In this document: piece after piece, positions 1 to 7,063 of the stretch
Layout of the letters: every line of letters starts with the position of its first letter
Position numbering within the stretch: position 1 is the first letter of the stretch
Source: Betaproteobacteria bacterium
Lineage (GTDB): Bacteria; Pseudomonadota; Gammaproteobacteria; Burkholderiales; Burkholderiaceae_C
Reading direction: 5' to 3'
NCBI GenBank assembly: GCA_947448675.1
Contig: CANFOR010000031.1
Span: 1-17,046 of the forward strand
Length of the DNA: 17,046 nt
Position numbers and translations under genes: made by a program
Notes under the pieces: model-generated
What the model was told of the DNA's origin: nothing
The model's input: only the letters and a program-made list of their open reading frames with translations
The model's database searches: none

Positions 1-1
1 G

Positions 2-64
2 CCTGTGGCTGCCCGCAGCGCGCCTGTGGCTGCCCGCAGCGCGCCTGTGGCTGCCCGCAGCGCG
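2..64 (+). repeat. 21-bp in-frame tandem repeat (3 copies)
   Basis: Three identical 21-bp units, 2-22, 23-43 and 44-64, each coding for PVAARSA, followed by a diverged fourth start (CCTGTGGC) at 65. The array may continue upstream of the window. It lies in the proline/alanine-rich linker of the TonB-like protein. Perfect identity at DNA level points to recent expansion by slippage or unequal recombination. Confidence 0.9.
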
Positions 65-409
65 CCTGTGGCCCCGGCTGCTGCGCCCACCCCTCCCCCC
101 GCGCCACCGCCGCCAGCGAGCGGTGCAGACCCGGCTATTGCCTACAACGCCAAGCTCGCCGCTGCCGTGCAAGCGGTCTACCAAGTGCCCCCCACCGCTA
201 CCGACTTGGAGTTTCGCGGCCGCACGCGGGTTGAATTCAGTCTGCGCGACGCCGTAGTGGGCAACACCAAAGTCGTGCAAAGTAGTGGGCTGGCAGCTGC
301 CGACCGCGCAGCGGTGAAGGCCGTGCAAAGCGCCAACTTCCCTGCGCCCCCTGAAGCACTGCAAGGCAAAGAAGGCCAATACCATATCTGGGTAAACTGC
401 CGCTTATGA
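2..409 (+). CDS. TonB C-terminal-domain protein (5' end missing)
   Basis: The frame is open from base 2, so the true start lies upstream of the window; the first GTG at base 5 sits inside a repeat and is unlikely to be the start. The visible N-terminal part is a low-complexity Pro/Ala/Arg linker (PVAARSA repeated three times, then a Pro-rich run), as in the periplasm-spanning part of TonB-like proteins. The remaining ~95 residues resemble a TonB C-terminal domain: a Tyr-Pro near its start, RVEFSLRDAVVGNTKVVQSSG, a DRAAVKAV helix, then FPAPPEAL and a final beta strand. TonB proteins pass proton-motive energy from ExbB/ExbD to outer-membrane receptors; other members are stand-alone envelope proteins. 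No exbB/exbD is seen here, so the partner is unknown. The stop overlaps the next start (ATGA, 406-409), suggesting translational coupling to the phosphoesterase. Confidence 0.75.
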   Translation, partial: PVAARSAPVAARSAPVAARSAPVAPAAAPTPPPAPPPPASGADPAIAYNAKLAAAVQAVYQVPPTATDLEFRGRTRVEFSLRDAVVGNTKVVQSSGLAAADRAAVKAVQSANFPAPPEALQGKEGQYHIWVNCRL

Positions 410-1875
410 AAATTCCACGTACTACAAAATTTATAGCTACTCACGCGCTTCTGGCAAGCCTCTGCGGCTTTTTTATGGGCTGCGCTGGGCCATCTGGCGT
501 GCTTGTGAACGCGCCTGCTGCGGCCGGCGCAGCACGCAGCCCCGCGCTAGAAGCCTTGTTCACCGTACAGGCCGAAGGCCAGCGCGCTGTGGTGCGTGCC
601 ATCACGCGTGCCAACGCCTGCCCCGCCATTGCTTTTGACGGCCAAGTGCCGCAGGCCATGCAAGTGCGCGCCGCGCCAGCGACCGTGCCCGCGCGCAGCG
701 ACGCGGCCCAAAAAGACGCCAAGCCCAGCGTGTTTGACGTGCTCACTTGCGAGGCCACCTGGCCCGCAAGCGCGCGCAGCGCCAGCGTGGGCGGCGTGGC
801 CGTGCCCGCACCGCGCGCCGAGCTGCGCCGCATCACCGTCGTGGCCGACACCGGCTGCCGCATGAAGGCCTCGGAAGACGCCTTCCAGGCCTGCAACGAC
901 GCGCAAAAATGGCCCTGGGCCCAGGTCGCACAAAGCGCTGCGTTAACCCGGCCCGATGTGGTCATCCACATCGGCGACATCCACTACCGCGAGAGCCCCT
1001 GCCCTGCGGGCAACGCAGGCTGCGCAGGCGCGCCCTGGGGCTATGGTTTTGACGCATGGCAGGCCGACTTTTTTGTGCCCGCCAAGCCCCTGCTCGCTGC
1101 GGCGCCTTGGGTGTTTGTGCGCGGCAACCATGAGTCTTGTTTTCGCGCCGGGCAGGGTTGGTTTCGCTTTATCGACGCCCAGCCCTGGAGCGAAGCACGC
1201 TCGTGCAACAACCCCGCCAACGACGCAGACGCTGACTACGCAGCCCCCTACGCCGTGCCGCTTGGCCTCAACACGCAGTTGATCGTGTTTGACTCGTCTA
1301 AGGCCAGCGGCAAAGCCATTGGCCCGCAAGACCCGGCCTACGCAAAATATGCCGCCAACCTGCGCGCCGTGGAGGCGCTGGCCGCGCAAAAACCCGAGAG
1401 CTTTTTCAGCAGCCACCACCCGCTGCTGGCCTTTGCGCCCAACAAAGCCGAGGGCAGCAAAAACACCAAAGTCGCCAAACCAGCGGGCACGGCGGGTTTG
1501 CTGTCGGTCTTCAGCGCGCTGCAGCCCACGCGGCTCTTCCCCGCCGGCATTAGCACTGCCCTGCACGGCCACTTGCATGTGTTTGAAGCCATGGGCTTTA
1601 GCAGCGCGCACCCGGCCTCGGTGGTGCTGGGCAACTCGGGTTCGTCCAACGAAGGCGCGCCCCCGCTGGCCCTGCCCGCAGGCAGCGAGCCCTTCCCGGG
1701 GGCGCTGGTAGAAGACTACGCCGCCCGCGCGGAATACGGCTTCGCCACGCTCGACCACCAAAGCAGCGGCGCGTGGCTGCTCACCGAATACAGCGTGCAA
1801 GGCGTGCCGGTGATTGCCTGCACGCTGGTAGGTGGGAAGAGCCGTTGCAATGCCATTGCTCCGCTGGCAAAGTAA
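406..1875 (+). CDS. Exported calcineurin-like metallophosphoesterase
   Basis: A 489-residue protein. The N-terminus has a hydrophobic stretch (about residues 9-25) ending at Gly-Cys26, like a weak lipoprotein box, so it is probably exported and perhaps lipid-anchored. The metallophosphoesterase motifs occur in order: Asp148 in ADTGCR, GDIH (190-193), GNHE (240-243), His337-His338 in SSHHP and GHLH (388-391). These are the residues that bind the two metal ions and the phosphate in this superfamily (purple acid phosphatases, phosphodiesterases). Several Cys residues between motifs could form disulfides, fitting a periplasmic location. The substrate cannot be told from sequence. The ATG overlaps the stop of the TonB-like gene, and the two are probably co-transcribed. 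The first codons lie in an unusually AT-rich stretch resembling the intergenic motif found just after the gene. Confidence 0.88.
   Translation: MKIPRTTKFIATHALLASLCGFFMGCAGPSGVLVNAPAAAGAARSPALEALFTVQAEGQRAVVRAITRANACPAIAFDGQVPQAMQVRAAPATVPARSDAAQKDAKPSVFDVLTCEATWPASARSASVGGVAVPAPRAELRRITVVADTGCRMKASEDAFQACNDAQKWPWAQVAQSAALTRPDVVIHIGDIHYRESPCPAGNAGCAGAPWGYGFDAWQADFFVPAKPLLAAAPWVFVRGNHESCFRAGQGWFRFIDAQPWSEARSCNNPANDADADYAAPYAVPLGLNTQLIVFDSSKASGKAIGPQDPAYAKYAANLRAVEALAAQKPESFFSSHHPLLAFAPNKAEGSKNTKVAKPAGTAGLLSVFSALQPTRLFPAGISTALHGHLHVFEAMGFSSAHPASVVLGNSGSSNEGAPPLALPAGSEPFPGALVEDYAARAEYGFATLDHQSSGAWLLTEYSVQGVPVIACTLVGGKSRCNAIAPLAK
424..456 (+). repeat. AT-rich ATAGCT-type motif inside a signal-sequence region
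   Basis: The stretch around ATAGCT (433-438) reads TAGCTACTCACGCGCT and matches 13 of 16 positions of TAGCTGCCTACGCGCT at 1906-1921. It codes for part of the export signal of the phosphoesterase and is AT-rich compared with the rest of the gene. It may be a copy or remnant of a short dispersed element; two copies are thin evidence. Confidence 0.35.
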
Positions 1876-1892
1876 ATCAACGCTGCTTATTT

Positions 1893-1921
1893 GCTATTAA
1901 AAAAATAGCTGCCTACGCGCT
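1893..1921. repeat. AT-rich hairpin and ATAGCT-type motif in convergent gap
   Basis: Lies in the 100-bp gap between the convergent phosphoesterase and hydrolase genes. GCTATT (1893-1898) pairs with AATAGC (1904-1909) around five A residues, followed by TGCCTACGCGCT. On the minus strand the loop is a run of T. It might help end transcription of one or both genes, but no GC-rich stem precedes a T-run, so I do not call a terminator. The motif resembles short elements I associate with Comamonadaceae intergenic DNA; that link is from memory, not a search. Confidence 0.4.
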
Positions 1922-1975
1922 ATCCATGCGCCTTTCGGCCGTTTTTACCTCTCAAAATAGGCTGCTTTTACCGCC

Positions 1976-2677
1976 TCAGCCCACATGCTGCGCAAAAAAT
2001 GCCAGTGTGCGCTCGCGGGCCAGGGCGGCGCTGGGGGCGTGCCCGGCGGCGCGCTGGTCGCAGTTGAAGCCGTGGTCTGCGGCGTACATGTGCACGGGCA
2101 CAGCGGGGTGCGCGGCTTGAAAGGATTGAATGCTTTCCATGGGGATGTAGTGGTCGCGGTCGCTGAAGTGGCAGAGCACGGGGCACTGGGGCTGGCGCGC
2201 GGGCTCGTCGCCCAGGGTCATGCCGCCACCGTAGTAGGGCACGGCTGCGGCCAGGCCATTGACCAGGGCCGCGCTGCGCCAGGTGATGAGGCCGCCCCAG
2301 CAGTAGCCCACGATGCCGACCTTGCCGCCGCTGGCTTGTGCGGCGTGGTCCACCGTGGCTTGAATGTCTTGCATGAGGCCAGGGGCGGGCAAGGCTTCAA
2401 TGGCGCCCTTGAGGGCAAAGCCCTCGCCCATTCCTTCTTGCGTGTAGCCTAGGTCTACACCGCGCTTGGCGCGCTCGAAGGTGGCGAGTGCCAGAGCCAG
2501 GTAGCCTTGTTCGGCGTAGCCGTCGGCCACCGCGCAGATGTGGCTGTTAACGCCAAAAATCTCTTGCACCACGACGATGGCGCCGCGCGCTTTGCCTGCG
2601 TAGCTGCCGCTGGGCTGGGCCACGTAAACGGGGAAGCTAAAGCCGTCTGCGGCTGTGAGTTGAATGCTAGTGCCCAT
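1976..2677 (-). CDS. Dienelactone hydrolase family protein
   Basis: A 233-residue alpha/beta hydrolase of the dienelactone hydrolase family, matching the usual length (~230). The nucleophile motif GYCWGG places Cys126, Asp175 is in FSDRDHYIP, and His202 is in ADHGF: the Cys-Asp-His triad of the family. Glu39 in QEIFG corresponds to the conserved Glu that activates the Cys. Family members open lactone rings in chloroaromatic breakdown, but many act on other esters, so the substrate is open. No signal peptide, hence cytoplasmic. I start at the ATG at 2677, which has AAGGA about 10 nt upstream, rather than at an in-frame ATG 18 codons earlier that lies inside the upstream gene. It begins 5 nt after the isomerase gene stops, so the pair forms an operon and its ribosome-binding site lies within the end of that gene. 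Confidence 0.9.
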   Translation of the reverse strand: MGTSIQLTAADGFSFPVYVAQPSGSYAGKARGAIVVVQEIFGVNSHICAVADGYAEQGYLALALATFERAKRGVDLGYTQEGMGEGFALKGAIEALPAPGLMQDIQATVDHAAQASGGKVGIVGYCWGGLITWRSAALVNGLAAAVPYYGGGMTLGDEPARQPQCPVLCHFSDRDHYIPMESIQSFQAAHPAVPVHMYAADHGFNCDQRAAGHAPSAALARERTLAFFAQHVG

Positions 2678-2682
2678 GGTTG

Positions 2683-3297
2683 TTAATTCCTTAATTTGCG
2701 TTCTACAAAGTCCAAGCGGTCTTGGCCCCAAAACAATTCACCGCCCACGCAGTAACTGGGCGCGCCAAACACGCCAGCGGCAATGGCCTCTTCGGTGTTG
2801 GCTTCAAAGCGCTCGGCCACGGCTTGGCTGTGCGCGTACTCCAGGCGCTGCGCAGGCAGGCCGCATTCGGCCAGCAGGGCGACGAGCACGGCTTCGTCGG
2901 CAATGTTGCGCTCTTGCACCCACACGGCGGACAACACCGCGCTGGTGAGGCGCATGGCAGCGGCGGCGCTGTCTTTTAACTCGACGCCAATGATGAGGCG
3001 CGCGGCGTCGTCTGCCGCCACCGGAAAGTACTTAGGTTTGATGACCATGGGCAGCTGCAGATGGGCCGCGAAGCGCTCCAGCTCTACCAAACGGTAGGCC
3101 TGGCGCTGGGGCGCGCGCTTGCCCAGGGGCAGGCCACCCGAGATGGGGAAGACCTTGCCACCCAGGTCAATCGGCAGCACGCGTATGCTGGCCCCGACGG
3201 CCTGGGCCATGGCGGCCAAGCGCGCGTGGCCTAGGTACGTCCAGGGGCTATTGGGGGCAAAGTAGTAGTCGATGCTGTGGCCTGTGCTGATGCTCAT
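2683..3297 (-). CDS. 2-hydroxychromene-2-carboxylate isomerase (DsbA/GST-kappa family)
   Basis: A 204-residue thioredoxin-fold protein. The N-terminal motif DYYFAPNSPWTYLG has Ser17 where thiol oxidoreductases have Cys, as in glutathione-dependent 2-hydroxychromene-2-carboxylate isomerase. The C-terminal motif GVFGAPSYCVGGELFWGQDR (about residues 171-190) is the family's cis-Pro and glutathione-binding signature, followed by a Leu-Asp-x-x-Glu helix. The original enzyme acts in naphthalene breakdown, but homologues are widespread where no such pathway exists, so the substrate is uncertain. The ATG at 3297 is chosen because GAGGAG lies about 7 nt before it; the 25-codon extension upstream runs into the divergent gene. 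First gene of the leftward pair with the hydrolase. Confidence 0.87.
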   Translation of the reverse strand: MSISTGHSIDYYFAPNSPWTYLGHARLAAMAQAVGASIRVLPIDLGGKVFPISGGLPLGKRAPQRQAYRLVELERFAAHLQLPMVIKPKYFPVAADDAARLIIGVELKDSAAAAMRLTSAVLSAVWVQERNIADEAVLVALLAECGLPAQRLEYAHSQAVAERFEANTEEAIAAGVFGAPSYCVGGELFWGQDRLDFVERKLRN

Positions 3298-3362
3298 GAA
3301 GGGTCTCCTCGGTGTTGTAATACGGCTTTGTAGCCGATTAACGCTGATTGTGCAGGACGCAG
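3298..3362. promoter_or_regulatory. Divergent promoter region with central palindrome
   Basis: The 65 bp between the start of the isomerase gene (leftward) and the SDR gene (rightward) must hold both promoters. At its centre, CGGCT (3323-3327) and AGCCG (3332-3336) form a 14-bp inverted repeat, CGGCTTTGTAGCCG, which could be an operator serving both directions. I cannot assign convincing -35/-10 pairs. Confidence 0.35.
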
Positions 3363-4133
3363 ATGAACGCACCCAACTCTTCCGTAGTTTCTCCCATTGT
3401 TTTGGTCACTGGCGGTAGCCGTGGCATTGGTGCCGCCGTGGCCTTGCTCGCGGCCAGCAAAGGCTGTGCCGTGGCCGTGAACTACCACGGCAACCTAGCG
3501 GCCGCTGAAGCTGTGGTGGGCCAGATTCGTGCCCAAGGCGGCAAGGCCATCAGCGTGCAGGCCGACGTGGCGGTGGAGGCCCAGGTGCTGGCCATGTTTG
3601 CGCGGGTCGATGCCGAGCTGGGCCGCCTCACCGCTTTGGTCAACAACGCAGGCGTGGTCGACATGCCTGCGCGGGTTGACGCGATGAGCGTGGCGCGGCT
3701 CACGCGCATGTTCAACACCAATGTGCTGGGCAGCTTTGTCTGCGCGCGCGAGGCCGTGCTGCGCATGAGCACCAAGCACGGCGGCCAGGGTGGCGCCATC
3801 GTCAACCTGTCGAGCGCTGCCGCGCGCTTGGGCTCGCCGGGCCAGTATGTGGACTACGCCGCCAGCAAGGGCGCGATCGACAGCTTTACCGTGGGCTTAG
3901 CCAAAGAAGTGGCGGCCGAGGGCATTCGCGTCAATGCGGTGCGCCCGGGCATTATTGACACCGAAATTCACGCCAGCGGCGGCCTGCCCGACCGCGTGGC
4001 GCAAACCGTGGGCATGGTGCCCATGCAGCGCGGCGGCAGCGCGCACGAGGTGGCGCAAGCGATTGTGTGGCTGCTGTCGAACGAGGCCAGCTACACCACC
4101 GGCGCAGTGCTCGACGTCACTGGCGGGCGCTGA
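3363..4133 (+). CDS. SDR family NAD(P)-dependent oxidoreductase
   Basis: A 256-residue classical short-chain dehydrogenase/reductase. It shows TGGSRGIG (16-23) for dinucleotide binding, NNAG (94-97), the catalytic Ser around 150-151 in NLSS, and Tyr165/Lys169 in YAASK, followed by an RVNAVRPGIIDT-like segment and the C-terminal TGAVLDVTGGR. Such enzymes interconvert alcohols and ketones; the similarity to FabG-like and glucose-dehydrogenase-like members does not fix a substrate. The ATG at 3363 follows AGGA at 5 nt; a TTG five codons upstream is possible but weaker. It is transcribed divergently from the isomerase gene. Its TGA overlaps the next start by one base (TGATG), so it is translationally coupled to the MarC-family gene. 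Confidence 0.9.
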   Translation: MNAPNSSVVSPIVLVTGGSRGIGAAVALLAASKGCAVAVNYHGNLAAAEAVVGQIRAQGGKAISVQADVAVEAQVLAMFARVDAELGRLTALVNNAGVVDMPARVDAMSVARLTRMFNTNVLGSFVCAREAVLRMSTKHGGQGGAIVNLSSAAARLGSPGQYVDYAASKGAIDSFTVGLAKEVAAEGIRVNAVRPGIIDTEIHASGGLPDRVAQTVGMVPMQRGGSAHEVAQAIVWLLSNEASYTTGAVLDVTGGR

Positions 4134-4753
4134 TGGACACCAAGCCCCTGGTCACCTTGCTGGCGGTGGTGAACCCGCTGGCTTGTGTGCCGTTTTTTAT
4201 CCATTACACCCAGGGGTTTGGTGCCGAGCAGCGGCGTCGCACAATTGGCATTGCCTCCTTCACGACCTTTGTAGTGATCGCCATCAGCGCTTTGTTGGGC
4301 CTGAAGATATTGGAGTTTTTTGGCATCACCCTGGCCAGCTTCCAGGTGGGTGGGGGCATGCTGTTGCTTACTTCGGCGCTGGCCATGCTGAACGCCCAGC
4401 CCGCCGAGTCGCGCGCCAATGCGGACGAAATGCACGACGCCGCCACCCGCGCCAGTATTGCGGTGGTGCCGCTGACCATTCCATTGCTCACTGGCCCAGC
4501 CACCATGTCTACGGTGGTGATTTACGCCGACAAAGCCAAAGATGTGGCGCAGCTGCTGACCCTGGTGGGCTATGGTCTGGTGGTTGCAGTGGCCACCGCC
4601 CTGTGTTTTGCGCTGGCGCAACCGATTGCCCGCGTGCTGGGCAAAACCGGCATTAACGTGATGACGCGCCTGATGGGTTTGATTTTGGCGGCGCTGGCGG
4701 TGGAGGTGATGAGTGACGGGCTGGTGAAGTTGTTCCCCGTATTGGGACACTGA
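4133..4753 (+). CDS. MarC family (UPF0056) integral membrane protein
   Basis: A 206-residue protein with about six membrane segments (near 5-25, 36-62, 68-86, 108-131, 138-165, 178-201). MarC-family signatures are NPLACVPFF near the N-terminus, PLTIPLLTGPATMS (113-126), and TGINVMTRLMGLILAALAVE close to the C-terminus. Despite the name, E. coli MarC was shown not to be a multidrug-resistance protein, and the family's transport role is unknown. The start is the ATG overlapping the SDR stop; an in-frame ATG 22 codons earlier lies inside the SDR gene and would add a charged, non-homologous tail. It probably shares an mRNA with the SDR gene. About 128 bp without a gene follow. Confidence 0.9.
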   Translation: MDTKPLVTLLAVVNPLACVPFFIHYTQGFGAEQRRRTIGIASFTTFVVIAISALLGLKILEFFGITLASFQVGGGMLLLTSALAMLNAQPAESRANADEMHDAATRASIAVVPLTIPLLTGPATMSTVVIYADKAKDVAQLLTLVGYGLVVAVATALCFALAQPIARVLGKTGINVMTRLMGLILAALAVEVMSDGLVKLFPVLGH

Positions 4754-4822
4754 GCGACGCTGGCGTGTGGTTTCACACAATCAATACGTAACAACTGCAA
4801 GACAAATACCAAAATACTACGT

Positions 4823-4838
4823 TTACATACTTTTGTAA
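4823..4838. promoter_or_regulatory. Inverted repeat TTACA-N6-TGTAA in an AT-rich promoter region
   Basis: The stretch from about 4780 to 4860 is strikingly AT-rich against the surrounding GC-rich DNA and precedes the 4882 gene, so it holds its promoter. Within it TTACA (4823-4827) and TGTAA (4834-4838) form an inverted repeat of the size of a dimeric regulator site. A -35-like TTTACA overlaps it; no -10 at good spacing is clear. Confidence 0.35.
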
Positions 4839-4881
4839 TTCTTAAAGCGTAAATTCAAGGCCTTCACTACTTGGAGCCACT

Positions 4882-5868
4882 ATGCGCTTTTCTCGCCTCA
4901 CCGCCATTTCACTCGCTCTGACCGTCAGCGGCATTGCCTTTGCCCAAGGCACTGCCAGCAAAGACGACGACCTGTTTCCCAAAGCCAAGCCCGGCGAATG
5001 CTATGCCAAGGTTTTTGTGCCGCCAGCTTACGGCACCGAGACAAAGCAAATGGTCAAGCGCGAAGCCGGAACTCGCCTGGAAGTCATTCCTGCACGTTAT
5101 GGCGATGTGACCGAGACCGTGGTGGTGCGTGAAGCCGGTAAGCGCCTGGAAGTCATTCCCGCCGTTTACGAAACCGTCACCGAGCAAGTGCTCTCGCGCG
5201 AAGCCAGCAAACGCATTGAAGTCGTAGCGCCTGCGCAATACGAAGAGACCAGCGAGCAAGTTCTGGTGCGCGAGGCCTACACCACATGGAAGGCTGGCCG
5301 CTCGAACACTTACATCAAAACCGGCGTCAAAGTGCTGAATGAAAAAGCCATGGCCACGGGCGACATCATGTGCTTGGTAGAAGTGCCTGCCGAATACCAA
5401 ACCGTGACCAAACGCGTGCTCAAGACCCCACCACAAACGCGTGAAGTGGAAATTCCAGCCGAGTACCGCACCGTTACGCGCACCGTACTGAAAACGCCCG
5501 CCTCGACCCGTGAAATCGACGTGCCAGAAATCACCAAAACTGTGACGGTGCGCAAAGAAGTAGAAAAGGCCCGCACGGTAGAAACCGCCATCCCAGCCGA
5601 ATACCAAACCGTGTCTTTGACCAAGCAAACCAGCGAAGGTCGCTATGAGTGGCGCAGCATTTTGTGCGAAACCAATGCTACGCCTGGCAAGATCAAGCAA
5701 ATTCAAACCGCGTTACATGACAAAGGCTTTTATGACGGCCCGATCGATGGCATTGTTGCTTCGCGCACCATGGCTGGCGTAAACGCATTCCAGCGTGCAT
5801 CCAACTTGCCGGTAGACCCCTACATCAACATGGACACGGTTGCCAAACTGGGCGTTTCACCTAAATAA
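4882..5868 (+). CDS. Exported repeat protein with C-terminal peptidoglycan-binding domain
   Basis: A 328-residue protein with a clear Sec signal peptide (cleavage after AFA, residue 21). The body is built from ~23-residue units of the form PAxYxTVTxxVLxxxxxxRxxEV, in two blocks. In block one the key Tyr falls at 50, 73, 96 and 120. In block two it falls at 172, 195, 218 (here Thr) and 241. Cys40 and Cys164 sit 8-10 residues before the first Tyr of each block, and Cys262 follows block two. Residues ~265-325 look like a PG_binding_1 domain (IKQIQTALHDKGFYDGPIDG, then a conserved AFQ), which attaches proteins to the cell wall. It is probably periplasmic or outer-surface and wall-bound; the role of the repeats is unknown to me. 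GGAG lies before the ATG. It stands alone, with a terminator downstream. Confidence 0.85.
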   Translation: MRFSRLTAISLALTVSGIAFAQGTASKDDDLFPKAKPGECYAKVFVPPAYGTETKQMVKREAGTRLEVIPARYGDVTETVVVREAGKRLEVIPAVYETVTEQVLSREASKRIEVVAPAQYEETSEQVLVREAYTTWKAGRSNTYIKTGVKVLNEKAMATGDIMCLVEVPAEYQTVTKRVLKTPPQTREVEIPAEYRTVTRTVLKTPASTREIDVPEITKTVTVRKEVEKARTVETAIPAEYQTVSLTKQTSEGRYEWRSILCETNATPGKIKQIQTALHDKGFYDGPIDGIVASRTMAGVNAFQRASNLPVDPYINMDTVAKLGVSPK

Positions 5869-5917
5869 TTTGCAGCCGTCATCAGCTTCGGGCACAGGCT
5901 CGAAACTTGGCGCAACC

Positions 5918-5966
5918 AGTCTGCCTGCATCCAGCCCACAAGGCTGAACTGCAGGCAGACTTTTTT
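5918..5966 (+). terminator. Rho-independent terminator after the repeat protein
   Basis: AGTCTGCCTGCA (5918-5929) pairs perfectly with TGCAGGCAGACT (5950-5961), followed by a T-run to 5966. The loop contains a second short stem, CAGCC (5932-5936) with GGCTG (5942-5946). It separates the repeat-protein gene from metH. Confidence 0.9.
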
Positions 5967-5985
5967 ATTGCCCAGAGCAAAGCCC

Positions 5986-5998
5986 TAAAATACAAAAC
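5986..5998 (+). promoter_or_regulatory. Putative -10 element just before the metH N-part (leaderless?)
   Basis: TAAAAT at 5986-5991 ends seven bases before the ATG at 5999, so transcription would begin at or beside the start codon. There is no Shine-Dalgarno sequence in the eight bases before the ATG. The -35 would fall in the T-run of the preceding terminator and is poor. Confidence 0.4.
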
Positions 5999-7045
5999 AT
6001 GAAGCCCCTTGTTTACACCCGCGCCCAGGCGCTGCCGGAAATTTTGCGCCAACGCATCGCCATTTTGGACGGCGCCATGGGCACCATGATCCAACGCTTT
6101 CGCCTGAGCGAAGCGCAGTACCGGGGCGCGCGTTTTGCAGATTTTGCGCGCGACATCAAGGGCAATAACGAACTGCTGTCATTAACCCGACCCGACATCA
6201 TTGGCGACATCCATGAAGGCTATTTGGCTGCAGGGGCCGACTTGGTTGAAACCAATACCTTTGGCGCCACCACGGTGGCCCAGGCCGACTACGAAATGGC
6301 GCATTTGGCCCGCGAGATGAACTTGGCATCTGCAAAAATTGCACGCGCCGCTTGCGACAAATTTTCTACGCCCGACAAACCACGCTTCGTGGTCGGGGCG
6401 CTCGGCCCCACACCCAAAACTGCCAGCATCAGCCCCGACGTGAACGATCCGGGCGCGCGCAATGTGAGCTTTGAGCAATTGCGCGCCGCCTATTACGAGC
6501 AAGTAGAAGCCCTGGTGAAAGGCGGCAGCGATGTGCTCTTGGTGGAAACGATTTTTGACACCCTGAACGCCAAAGCTGCGCTCTACGCCATTGAGGAGTT
6601 TTTTGAGACCAGTGGCGAGCGTTTGCCGCTCATCATTAGCGGCACCGTGACCGACGCTTCGGGTCGCATCTTGAGCGGTCAAACCGTCACTGCGTTTTGG
6701 CACAGCGTGCGCCATGCACGGCCCTTGGCCGTGGGTTTGAATTGCGCATTGGGGGCGGCCCTGATGCGCCCTTACATTCAAGAATTGGCCCGCGTGGCGG
6801 GTGACACCTTCATCAGCTGCTACCCCAATGCCGGCCTGCCCAACCCGATGAGCGAAACCGGTTTTGACGAAACGCCCGAGGTGACCTCGCGCCTGCTCAA
6901 AGAGTTTGCCGCCGAGGGCTTGGTGAACATTGTGGGCGGCTGCTGCGGCACCACGCCCGAACATATTGGCGCGATACGCGATGCGGTGCTACCGCTGGCG
7001 GCGCGCAGTTTGCGCGATCCATTCTTCTACAAAGAAGCCGCGTAA
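5999..7045 (+). CDS. metH: Methionine synthase, homocysteine-binding domain (split MetH, N-part)
   Basis: A 348-residue homocysteine S-methyltransferase domain equal to the first domain of the single-chain E. coli MetH. The start carries ILDGAMGTMIQ, and the zinc ligands that activate the homocysteine thiol are Cys249 (GLNCALG) and Cys315-Cys316 (GGCCGTT). ETNTFGAT and GALGPTPKTAS are further family signatures. It lacks folate, B12 and activation domains, which are in the separate gene at 7863, so the two polypeptides together should form the cobalamin-dependent enzyme that makes methionine from homocysteine and methyltetrahydrofolate. The domain ends cleanly at the inter-domain linker, so this is a genuine split rather than a frameshift. 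It has no visible Shine-Dalgarno and no riboswitch of its own. Confidence 0.92.
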   Translation: MKPLVYTRAQALPEILRQRIAILDGAMGTMIQRFRLSEAQYRGARFADFARDIKGNNELLSLTRPDIIGDIHEGYLAAGADLVETNTFGATTVAQADYEMAHLAREMNLASAKIARAACDKFSTPDKPRFVVGALGPTPKTASISPDVNDPGARNVSFEQLRAAYYEQVEALVKGGSDVLLVETIFDTLNAKAALYAIEEFFETSGERLPLIISGTVTDASGRILSGQTVTAFWHSVRHARPLAVGLNCALGAALMRPYIQELARVAGDTFISCYPNAGLPNPMSETGFDETPEVTSRLLKEFAAEGLVNIVGGCCGTTPEHIGAIRDAVLPLAARSLRDPFFYKEAA

Positions 7046-7063
7046 GCCGGGCCACAGCTTGCG

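Noticed and set aside
1..64. CRISPR-like array at the left edge
   Set aside because: Units are directly adjacent with no spacers, keep the reading frame and code for a linker.
943..1800. A 285-codon minus-strand frame across the phosphoesterase gene
   Set aside because: Shadow of a gene with all metallophosphoesterase motifs on the plus strand; no recognisable domain.
1893..1960. Bidirectional terminator between the phosphoesterase and the hydrolase
   Set aside because: The A/T hairpin has a weak 6-bp stem and no adjacent GC stem with a T-run; only a motif is reported.
4091..4780. A 229-codon minus-strand frame over the MarC-family gene
   Set aside because: His/Gln-rich shadow of a membrane-protein gene with clear MarC motifs.
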